Of a stretch of DNA of 6,240 bases, positions 1-4,795 are shown one piece after another. A program made the translations under genes and the position numbers. The number at the start of each line of letters is the position of its first letter. Position 1 is the stretch's first letter. Origin of the DNA: Candidatus Acidiferrales bacterium (GTDB lineage: Bacteria; Acidobacteriota; Terriglobia; Acidiferrales; UBA7541); the NCBI GenBank assembly GCA_030044295.1, contig JASHWB010000467.1, positions 1 to 6,240 of the forward strand. The letters run 5' to 3'. The notes beneath the pieces are model-generated. The model was not told the origin of the DNA. It saw only the letters and a list, made by a program, of their open reading frames with translations, and did no database searches.

Positions 1-329
1 TTCAGGTGTGGAACTCTGGAGGCGGAAATGCCGGCGTCTTTTCCGGGCTGGAAGCGCCAGTTCGCAGGAGTGGGGCTCCAACCGGTCCAAGAGGGTGCGT
101 TCGAAAGCGGCGCTTTCAGCGTATCGGGACAGCGATCGGTGAGCTGGTCAGGTGCGACAGCCATCAGGTTGGTCGGCGGCGTTCGCGGCGGCGTCTGTTC
201 CGTCAGCGGGCCGCTGCGCGAGGACTGTTGGGCATGCGCCGGCGGTGCGGCTTGCGATGCAATAGCCGCCGCTGCGACGAAGAAAAGCGCGAGCAGTCCC
301 CAATGAAATATCATTGGCCGAGATGACAT
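1..329 (-). CDS. PQQ-dependent beta-propeller protein, polyvinyl alcohol dehydrogenase-like (N-terminal part, cut by window edge)
   Basis: Only the first 109 codons are in the window and the frame is open to the edge. I chose the ATG at 329 because a GGAGG sits 7 nt upstream; the alternative ATG at 335 overlaps that site. The product starts with a Sec-type signal peptide: Arg4, a hydrophobic stretch at about residues 10-26, and a likely cleavage after Ala33 in an A-H-A|Q context. A Pro/Thr-rich linker follows. A segment at residues 67-109 (CPDTLKAPL, then W-T-G-W-S, N-W-R-F-Q-P, A-G-I-S-A-S-R-V-P-H-L) closely resembles the opening of polyvinyl-alcohol-dehydrogenase-like quinoproteins, where the first propeller blade continues as LKLKWAF. 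Known family members are periplasmic, bind PQQ and oxidise alcohols, some with a cytochrome c domain. No CXXCH heme site appears in this part. The substrate is unknown. The family call is fairly firm and the exact activity is not. Confidence 0.72.
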   Translation of the reverse strand, partial: MSSRPMIFHWGLLALFFVAAAAIASQAAPPAHAQQSSRSGPLTEQTPPRTPPTNLMAVAPDQLTDRCPDTLKAPLSNAPSWTGWSPTPANWRFQPGKDAGISASRVPHL

Positions 330-380
330 CAGCATCCCTCCAAGCGCGAGAATGGAACAGCCATGCGTCGAGGTGAACGC

Positions 381-394
381 GATTGTACTCAATC
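381..394 (-). promoter_or_regulatory. Candidate -10 element and small inverted repeat upstream of the quinoprotein gene
   Basis: A perfect dyad GATTG-TACT-CAATC lies about 50 nt upstream of the start at 329. On the minus strand it contains TACAAT (382-387), five of six matches to a sigma-70 -10 box. No good -35 box lies at 16-18 nt spacing, so this is only a plausible promoter or operator. It sits in the 93-nt gap between the toxin gene and the quinoprotein gene, where no other gene is visible. Confidence 0.25.
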
Positions 395-422
395 TATTGT
401 GGCCCGGCAGCAATTTCTGGCA

Positions 423-845
423 TCACAACGGGGCATTAGAAAGCGGGACGATGAATTGAATGCCAGGAACTCGTTTTGTGGATAGGCGCTCATCGTTGGT
501 GATGAACAGATCCACTCTTGCTGCGCCGGCACAGGCGAGTTGAATCGCGTCCGGCGGCCGAATGGAGCGGTCGCAGCGCAGCTCCGCGTAGATGCGGGCC
601 GCGCGGGCGTCGAAGGAAATCAGCAGGGATGCTGCCTGGATCGATTTTTCATATTTGGCAGCTAGTTCGAGATTTTGGAGTTCGATCGGTTTGACGAGGA
701 CTTCTCCAAGTGTCAGCGAGGACGTAACCAATTGATCCCCGCGCGCAAGCATCGATCTGCGAAGGTTCACAGCGCGCTCGTGGAGCGCGCCGTGACCTTC
801 AAAAAGATAGATAAAAAGATTCGTATCCCAAAAGATGAGGCTCAT
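423..845 (-). CDS. vapC: VapC-type PIN-domain ribonuclease toxin
   Basis: A 140-aa protein, typical of VapC toxins, which are Mg-dependent RNases of type II toxin-antitoxin systems that cut tRNA or rRNA. The four acidic PIN-domain residues are present: Asp7 in the N-terminal F-W-D-T-N-L motif, Glu48 in L-G-E-V-L, Asp99 in P-P-D-A-I-Q-L-A-C-A, and Asp118 in I-T-N-D-E-R-L. I chose the ATG at 845 because its first bases form an ATGA overlap with the upstream gene's TGA, with a GAAGG 6 nt upstream. A TTG at 851 would add only two residues. The overlap implies translational coupling to the antitoxin gene upstream. The gene appears intact, so the toxin is probably active. The RNA target cannot be read from the sequence. 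Confidence 0.88.
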   Translation of the reverse strand: MSLIFWDTNLFIYLFEGHGALHERAVNLRRSMLARGDQLVTSSLTLGEVLVKPIELQNLELAAKYEKSIQAASLLISFDARAARIYAELRCDRSIRPPDAIQLACAGAARVDLFITNDERLSTKRVPGIQFIVPLSNAPL

Positions 846-1339
846 TCCCAACCTTCGCGCACCCGGCGAACATATTCATCCGCGGGTTCGGTCGACCAGA
901 GACGCGCGCCCGATCCCGCCAACGCAAGCAAGGGGTCTTTGTGCCGTGCCTGCCCTGATTCCTTTTCCGACCAGCGTCGATACCAATCCAGTAAATCCCG
1001 ATATTTAGGAGGGATATCTTCAGGCTTCGGCGTTGTTTTCGCGCCTTCGCGACTCGGGTGAAACGGATCGCCTGGCACGAACAGCCGCCGTCTGCCAGAG
1101 CCGGTCTCAAACAACATTAGGTAACGGCCGGGATTCGGAGGGCGATTCGCGACGCAATGCTGAACGACGTGAACGTACACCCCGGGGCGGTTCGTCGGCA
1201 TCAGGGACTCCTCAGCCGCGCGAGCCACTATTTGTTCAACCGAGAAGTCCGGCGCGCTGGGGTGCTCGCTATGAAGTAACGCTGCAGCGATCCAGACCTC
1301 GTCAGCTACCTTAATCTTGTTTTCAGTGTGCGTGGGCAT
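842..1339 (-). CDS. Putative antitoxin partner of the PIN toxin: winged-helix-like domain plus toxin-binding-type tail
   Basis: A 165-aa protein encoded directly upstream of the PIN toxin with a 4-nt overlap, the classic antitoxin position. It is not an AbrB, RHH or Phd fold by motif. Residues 11-92 read as a winged helix: helix 14-25 (D-E-V-W-I-A-A-A-L-L-H), helix 33-43, helix 52-66 (R-P-G-V-Y-V-H-V-V-Q-H-C-V), then a basic beta hairpin 72-89 containing G-S-G-R-R-R-L-F. A Pro-rich linker follows (about 93-112). Residues 135-165 (D-P-L-L-A-L-A-G-S-G, then A-D-E-Y-V-R-R-V-R-E-G-W-E) resemble the C-terminal tails by which many small antitoxins bind PIN toxins. I infer DNA-binding autoregulation by the N-terminal part and toxin neutralisation by the tail. 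A GGGGAG lies 9 nt upstream of the start. I recall similar uncharacterised proteins but cannot name the family with certainty. Confidence 0.7.
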   Translation of the reverse strand: MPTHTENKIKVADEVWIAAALLHSEHPSAPDFSVEQIVARAAEESLMPTNRPGVYVHVVQHCVANRPPNPGRYLMLFETGSGRRRLFVPGDPFHPSREGAKTTPKPEDIPPKYRDLLDWYRRWSEKESGQARHKDPLLALAGSGARLWSTEPADEYVRRVREGWE

Positions 1340-1363
1340 TGGGTGGTTCTCCCCTATAGTATT

Positions 1364-1392
1364 AGGTTACATTTGTATTGATGTATCGTCAA
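1364..1392 (-). promoter_or_regulatory. Candidate promoter and operator of the toxin-antitoxin operon
   Basis: On the minus strand TTGACG (1387-1392, five of six matches to the -35 consensus) is followed after 17 nt by TAACCT (1364-1369), a weak -10 box. The spacing is ideal. The -35 box lies within a small dyad, TTGA-N7-TCAA (1378-1392), which could be the antitoxin's autoregulatory site. The stretch is AT-rich compared with its surroundings. The antitoxin start is 24 nt beyond the -10 box. Confidence 0.4.
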
Positions 1393-1434
1393 GTATAACA
1401 AATTTGGCGGACCACCCAACCGCGTGACCCCGCG

Positions 1435-1463
1435 TTGACATGAGCGTGCGATTAGGTTAAGAA
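1435..1463 (+). promoter_or_regulatory. Candidate promoter of the lipoyl/E1 operon
   Basis: A perfect -35 hexamer TTGACA (1435-1440) is followed, after 17 nt, by TAAGAA (1458-1463), a poor -10 match. If used, it would give a leader of roughly 145 nt before the lipoyl gene. It is the only consensus -35 box seen in this divergent region on the plus strand. Confidence 0.35.
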
Positions 1464-1598
1464 ATTCGAGGCTGTGGGCTGCGGCGACAGGGCCGTCACT
1501 AGGCTGCGCAAGTCTGCTCCCCATCCGGATAACCGGCGAATACGCTGATTCCGGCCTCGGTGCCAAACCGCCGGGACGGCGCTACAAAACTCATAGGC

Positions 1599-1608
1599 GA
1601 GGAAGGGA
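1599..1608 (+). promoter_or_regulatory. Strong ribosome-binding site facing an AUC codon
   Basis: GAGGAAGGGA is the only good Shine-Dalgarno sequence ahead of the lipoyl gene. It lies 6 nt before ATC at 1615-1617, which is in frame with the lipoyl domain, and 24 nt before the GTG at 1633, too far for normal use. It therefore bears directly on which start is real. Confidence 0.5.
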
Positions 1609-1632
1609 CCTGCCATCGTTACGAATCTCTTA

Positions 1633-1875
1633 GTGCCAAAAACAGGCGGAATGAACACGACCAAAGTGAACCTGGTGCGCTGGCTGAAGAATGAGGGCGA
1701 CCCGGTGAAGCAAGGCGAAGGCGTGGTCGAGCTGGAAACGGAAAAGATCAGTTATGAGCTGGATGCGCCGGTGGATGGCGTCCTTTTGAAAATCGTTGTC
1801 GCGGAGTCGACGGAAGTGGAAGTTGGCGGCTTGCTGGCGTATTTGGGCGCACCGGGAGACAAGGTCCCAGCATAG
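1633..1875 (+). CDS. Stand-alone lipoyl-domain protein (E2-type swinging arm without acyltransferase core)
   Basis: The product is essentially one lipoyl/biotinyl-attachment domain. The lipoylated lysine is Lys38 in E-T-E-K-I-S-Y-E, equivalent to E-T-D-K-A in dehydrogenase E2 proteins. W-L-K-N-E-G-D-P-V-K-Q-G-E and the closing G-A-P-G-D match the normal fold, and a stop follows at once. There is no hinge, subunit-binding domain or catalytic core; E2 proteins are usually over 400 aa. It should carry acyl groups received from the E1 enzyme encoded just downstream. The first standard start is GTG 1633, but it lacks a ribosome-binding site and removes part of the first beta strand. Starting at ATC 1615 gives M-V-T-N-L-L-V-P-K, the usual lipoyl-domain N-terminus, at good spacing from GAGGAAGGGA; an in-frame stop at 1594 excludes anything earlier. 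Family confidence is high, start confidence low. A biotinyl carrier is less likely because the M-K-M motif is absent. Confidence 0.85.
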   Translation: MPKTGGMNTTKVNLVRWLKNEGDPVKQGEGVVELETEKISYELDAPVDGVLLKIVVAESTEVEVGGLLAYLGAPGDKVPA

Positions 1876-1971
1876 GCGCGCGGGTGCATTTGGCGGCCGC
1901 GACAGGCCAGAACGACGCCTCATCCGAGCAATTGCAACGAAATCGAAACCAAGTATCGGCGGGAGGGCGAC

Positions 1972-3003
1972 ATGGCAGCGAGCAGCGAGCTGGGCAAAGA
2001 CAAGTTGACGTGGATGTACACGCAGATGTGCCGCATCCGCGAATTCGAGGAGCGGGTGAAGCGCACGTTCGTGGAGCATCCGGGCGTGATTCGCGGGCAC
2101 GCGCATCTGGGAGATGGCGCGGAGGCGAGCATCGTTGGCTCGCTGGCTACACGGCACGAAAATGATTTGGTGATGCCCAGCTACCGCTGCCACGGGTATC
2201 CGCTGGTGCTCGGTACGTCCGCGAAGGCCGTGATGGCGGAAATTTATCAGCGGAAGACGGGCGTCTGCAAAGGATTTGGCGGATCGATGCACCTGGCCGA
2301 CCCGGCGCACCACCTCCCTACCGCCTCCGGAATTATCGGACAAGGAATCGCTCATGCGGCGGGTGCGGCGTACGCGGCGCAAGTGAAAAAGACGGGACAG
2401 GTGGTGTATTCGTTTTTCGGCGACGGCTCGTCGAAGCAAGGGGCGTTTTACGAGACGCTCAACATGGCCGCGGTATGGAAGCTGCCGGTGGTGTTCGTGC
2501 TGGAAAACAACGAATACCAGGCGTACACGCACATCAAGCTGGAGGACGCGAACGCCATCGCCGGCGATCCGCTTTCGCAGAAGGCGAAGGCGTTCAGCAT
2601 TCCGGGCGCTACCGTGGACGGCACCGACCCGCTGAAAGTCTATGACGCTGTGAACGAAGCGGCAGAGAGAGCGCGCGCAGGCAAAGGGCCGAGCCTGATC
2701 GAATCGAAGTTCTATCGATTCAGCCCTCACGGCAATGCGATCACCGTGCCGCCGGTGCCGACGCAGTTCCAGGAGCATGAAGCAATCGAAGTCTATGGCA
2801 ACAAAGCGGAATTCGCCGCGGCACAGGCGAACGATCCCATCAAGAAATTCCGCGCGCACCTGATCGGCGCGGGAGTTGTGACGGAAGCGGATGCGAAGAA
2901 AATCGAAGACTTCGTTCGGACAGAAATGGACGAAGTGGTGAAGTTTGCGCTGGAGAGTCCGCTGCCGGCGCCGGAAGATGCACTGAATTACGTATACGCG
3001 TAA
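1972..3003 (+). CDS. Thiamine-diphosphate-dependent dehydrogenase E1 component, alpha subunit (acetoin/pyruvate/2-oxoacid type)
   Basis: A 343-aa protein of normal length for an E1 alpha, which pairs with E1 beta as an alpha2beta2 enzyme. It decarboxylates a 2-oxo acid, or cleaves acetoin, and reductively acylates lipoyl groups. The ThDP/Mg motif runs from G150-D151-G152 to N179-N180 (G-D-G-S-S-K-Q-G-A-F, ending L-E-N-N). S-Y-R-C-H-G (70-75) and G-F-G-G-S-M-H (101-107) are also family hallmarks. GGGAGGG lies 4 nt upstream of the start. Position 253 is the conserved loop histidine in Y-R-F-S-P-H-G, but the usual D-D-P-x-x-Y-R that follows is replaced by a Val/Pro-rich stretch, about eight residues longer before the conserved D-P-I (288-290). 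This may indicate an unusual substrate or E2 contact. The lipoyl gene ends 96 nt upstream and E1 beta begins 46 nt downstream, so co-transcription is likely. The substrate cannot be read from the sequence. Confidence 0.88.
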   Translation: MAASSELGKDKLTWMYTQMCRIREFEERVKRTFVEHPGVIRGHAHLGDGAEASIVGSLATRHENDLVMPSYRCHGYPLVLGTSAKAVMAEIYQRKTGVCKGFGGSMHLADPAHHLPTASGIIGQGIAHAAGAAYAAQVKKTGQVVYSFFGDGSSKQGAFYETLNMAAVWKLPVVFVLENNEYQAYTHIKLEDANAIAGDPLSQKAKAFSIPGATVDGTDPLKVYDAVNEAAERARAGKGPSLIESKFYRFSPHGNAITVPPVPTQFQEHEAIEVYGNKAEFAAAQANDPIKKFRAHLIGAGVVTEADAKKIEDFVRTEMDEVVKFALESPLPAPEDALNYVYA

Positions 3004-3049
3004 GCAGCTTTCATAGCGATTTGCGAACGACAGGTTCAAGGAGGCGAGT

Positions 3050-4030
3050 ATGGCGCGCGAGATGATGTTCGCGGAAGCTATTGCCGTGGCGATCACGGAA
3101 GAAATGCAGCGCGATCCGAGCGTGGTTTTTTACGGCCAAAACATGGCCATGACGGACCGCGATCCGTTCGTCCGCAAATTCGGGAAAGACCGCGTGCGCA
3201 TCACGCCGATTTCGGAAACGGCCGAGATGGGCATTGCAATTGGCGCGGCCATGAACGGGCTGCGGCCGATCGTCGAGCTTTACATGGCCGAATTCATGTT
3301 GGTGGCGTTTGACGAGGTGATCAACGAGGCGCCGCGGCTGCGGTACATGTCCGGCGGGCAGGTGAAAGTGCCGTGCGTATTCAAGGCAGGATTCGGATTC
3401 GCAGCGGGCTGGGCCGGGCAGCATTCCAATTGCACCTATCACGCGATGATGGGCATTCCGGGATTGAAAGTTGCCGTTCCTTCTACGTCGGCGGACGCCA
3501 TGGGGCTAATGCGCGCGGCGATTCGCGACGATAATCCGGTCGTTTACCTGCACCACTACATGCTGACGATCGACAAGGGCCCTGTGCCCGAAGGTGAGCA
3601 CATCGTGCCGTTCGGCGTGGCGGATATAAAACGCGAAGGCACGGATGTGACCATCGTGGCGACGGCCTGGATGGTGAAGAAATCGCTCGCGGCGGCTGAG
3701 CAGCTTGCCAAGGAAGGCGTCAGCGCGGAAGTGGTCGATCCGAGGACGCTGGCACCGCTGGATATCGACACCATCGTGGAATCAGTGAAGAAGACGGGCC
3801 GGCTGGTGCTGGTCGATCAGGCGCCGCGGCACGCGTCGGCGGCAGCCGTGATCGCGGGCGAAGTGGCCGAGCACGGATTCGAATACTTGAAGGCACCCAT
3901 AAAGATGGTGACAGCGCTGAACACGTCGGTGCCATACAGCGAGCCGATGGAAAGCTACGTCCTGCCGAGCGAAGAGAAGATCGTTAGTGCGGTGAAGTCG
4001 GTGCTTGCGAGGCACGCGGCTGCGGTGTAG
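3050..4030 (+). CDS. Thiamine-diphosphate-dependent dehydrogenase E1 component, beta subunit
   Basis: A 326-aa protein, the usual size of E1 beta subunits of pyruvate, branched-chain 2-oxoacid and acetoin dehydrogenases. Glu56 in P-I-S-E-T is the conserved residue that activates the thiazolium cofactor. R-Y-M-S-G-G-Q (98-104), G-Q-H-S (123-126, with the active-site His125), A-A-I-R-D-D-N-P-V (156-164) and D-P-R-T-L-A-P-L-D (230-238) are all in place. The C-terminal transketolase-type domain that binds E2 is complete to the end. An excellent AAGGAGG (3038-3044) lies 5 nt before the ATG. The flanking genes suggest it forms the active enzyme with the alpha subunit just upstream. The region between M-S-G-G-Q and G-Q-H-S (K-A-G-F-G-F-A-A-G-W-A) differs from the R-x-P-x-G form of well-known members. 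Because no E2 core is encoded nearby, its E2 partner is unknown. Confidence 0.9.
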   Translation: MAREMMFAEAIAVAITEEMQRDPSVVFYGQNMAMTDRDPFVRKFGKDRVRITPISETAEMGIAIGAAMNGLRPIVELYMAEFMLVAFDEVINEAPRLRYMSGGQVKVPCVFKAGFGFAAGWAGQHSNCTYHAMMGIPGLKVAVPSTSADAMGLMRAAIRDDNPVVYLHHYMLTIDKGPVPEGEHIVPFGVADIKREGTDVTIVATAWMVKKSLAAAEQLAKEGVSAEVVDPRTLAPLDIDTIVESVKKTGRLVLVDQAPRHASAAAVIAGEVAEHGFEYLKAPIKMVTALNTSVPYSEPMESYVLPSEEKIVSAVKSVLARHAAAV

Positions 4031-4153
4031 TGGGTGTTGTTCTGTTCGAATACTTGCCATGCGCAAATTCGCGGAAGAGCAGGCCCCTCGGCTGCAACAC
4101 CGATTTGCTTCGCGCTGCGTTGAAGTAAAAGCTCCTGTTCTGCGGAGGGTGCC

Positions 4154-4783
4154 ATGGTGGACTTTGTGGTGGTGCCAGAGCGAACTGCACTCCTCAACAT
4201 CGATTTGCAAAACTGCTTCGTAGAGGGATCGCCCATTGCTGCTCCAGATGGGCTGGTTATCCTTGAGCGAGTGAACCGGCTGGCGGCGGCGTGCCGCGAC
4301 ACGGGAATTCTGGTGATTCACGCCAGCATCGTGACGCGGCCGGACGGGTCAAATCTCGGCGTACTGGGACAGTTTAGCCCGCCGGCCCGCGAAGGCATAC
4401 TCCACAAAGACAGGCACTCGGCCGCGCTACACAGCGGGCTGAAGATCGATCCGGGCGACATTCTGCTGGAAAAGCCACGCTTTGGCGCGTTTTACGGCAC
4501 CGATCTGGAGCTTATTCTTCGCCAGCGCGGCATCGATACGCTGATTATCAGTGGCGTGGCGACGAACGTTTGCTGCGAAACTACGGCGCGCGAAGCGGCC
4601 GTGCGCGACTTCAAGGTGTTCTTCCTGAGCGACGGAACGGCAACTGCCGATATGAACGGTGTGCCAGCCGCGGAACTGCAGCGCGTCACGTGCGCGACGC
4701 TGGGGTTCCTCTTCGCGCGGGTGCTCACGGTAAATGAAATGATAGCGAAAATCGAAGGAAGAGCGCGTTCTGCGGCAGTCTAG
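4154..4783 (+). CDS. Isochorismatase-family cysteine hydrolase
   Basis: A 209-aa alpha/beta hydrolase of the isochorismatase/nicotinamidase superfamily, which hydrolyses amides, ureido compounds or vinyl ethers through a Cys nucleophile. The catalytic triad is visible: Asp17 in L-N-I-D-L-Q-N, Lys107 in L-E-K-P-R-F-G-A-F, and Cys140 in G-V-A-T-N-V-C. The usual cis-peptide position is V135-A136. Cys141 directly follows the nucleophile where the family normally has Val, giving an unusual Cys pair. I-D-T-L-I-I-S-G-V (127-135) and T-A-R-E-A-A-V-R-D (144-152) are typical. GGAGGG (4144-4149) sits 4 nt before the ATG. The gene starts 123 nt after E1 beta on the same strand with no clear terminator between, so it may be part of the same transcript. 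The substrate is unknown; ureidoacrylate or N-carbamoyl-type amides are possibilities only. Confidence 0.85.
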   Translation: MVDFVVVPERTALLNIDLQNCFVEGSPIAAPDGLVILERVNRLAAACRDTGILVIHASIVTRPDGSNLGVLGQFSPPAREGILHKDRHSAALHSGLKIDPGDILLEKPRFGAFYGTDLELILRQRGIDTLIISGVATNVCCETTAREAAVRDFKVFFLSDGTATADMNGVPAAELQRVTCATLGFLFARVLTVNEMIAKIEGRARSAAV

Positions 4784-4795
4784 CGCTATCTGCGC
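4772..4795. terminator. Imperfect hairpin at the convergent gene ends
   Basis: GCGGCAG (4772-4778) can pair, with one bulge, with CTGCGC (4790-4795) around the perfect 8-bp palindrome TAGCGCTA (4781-4788). The structure covers the stop codons of both convergent genes and could act as a bidirectional termination or stabilising stem. No U-tract follows on either strand, so it is not a standard intrinsic terminator. Confidence 0.3.

Larger units (their letters stand above)
1393..1614. other. Intergenic region and leader between the toxin-antitoxin operon and the E1 operon
   Basis: These 222 bases separate two divergently transcribed operons. I see no convincing gene: the open frames on the minus strand lack ribosome-binding sites, overlap the operon promoters and have no recognisable protein content. 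The region holds a candidate plus-strand promoter and several short GC-rich self-complementary pieces, such as CCGG-ATAA-CCGG near 1524. These could fold in the mRNA leader but match no riboswitch I recognise. It ends with a strong purine-rich ribosome-binding sequence. Confidence 0.5.

Noticed and set aside
6..326. Plus-strand open frames of 106 and 92 codons at the left edge
   Set aside because: They are Arg/Gly-rich with no recognisable domain and lie antisense to the signal-peptide-bearing quinoprotein gene, whose family motifs and ribosome-binding site are convincing.
1354..1566. Minus-strand 70-codon open frame upstream of the antitoxin
   Set aside because: No ribosome-binding site, no family resemblance, and it runs through the antitoxin promoter region.
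1876..1971. Possible frameshifted remainder of an E2 acyltransferase after the lipoyl domain
   Set aside because: None of the three frames shows a Pro/Ala hinge, a subunit-binding domain or acyltransferase motifs before E1 alpha begins, so the lipoyl protein looks naturally short.
1630..3096. A 488-codon minus-strand open frame opposite the lipoyl and E1 alpha genes
   Set aside because: Its His/Arg-rich composition is typical of an antisense shadow of GC-rich codons; the plus strand carries complete lipoyl and E1 alpha motifs.
4033..4101. Inverted repeat GGTGTTG / CAACACC between E1 beta and the hydrolase gene
   Set aside because: Seven-base arms with a 55-nt loop and no U-tract are weak; the smaller GC-rich stem near 4079-4095 also lacks a U-tract, so no terminator is claimed.
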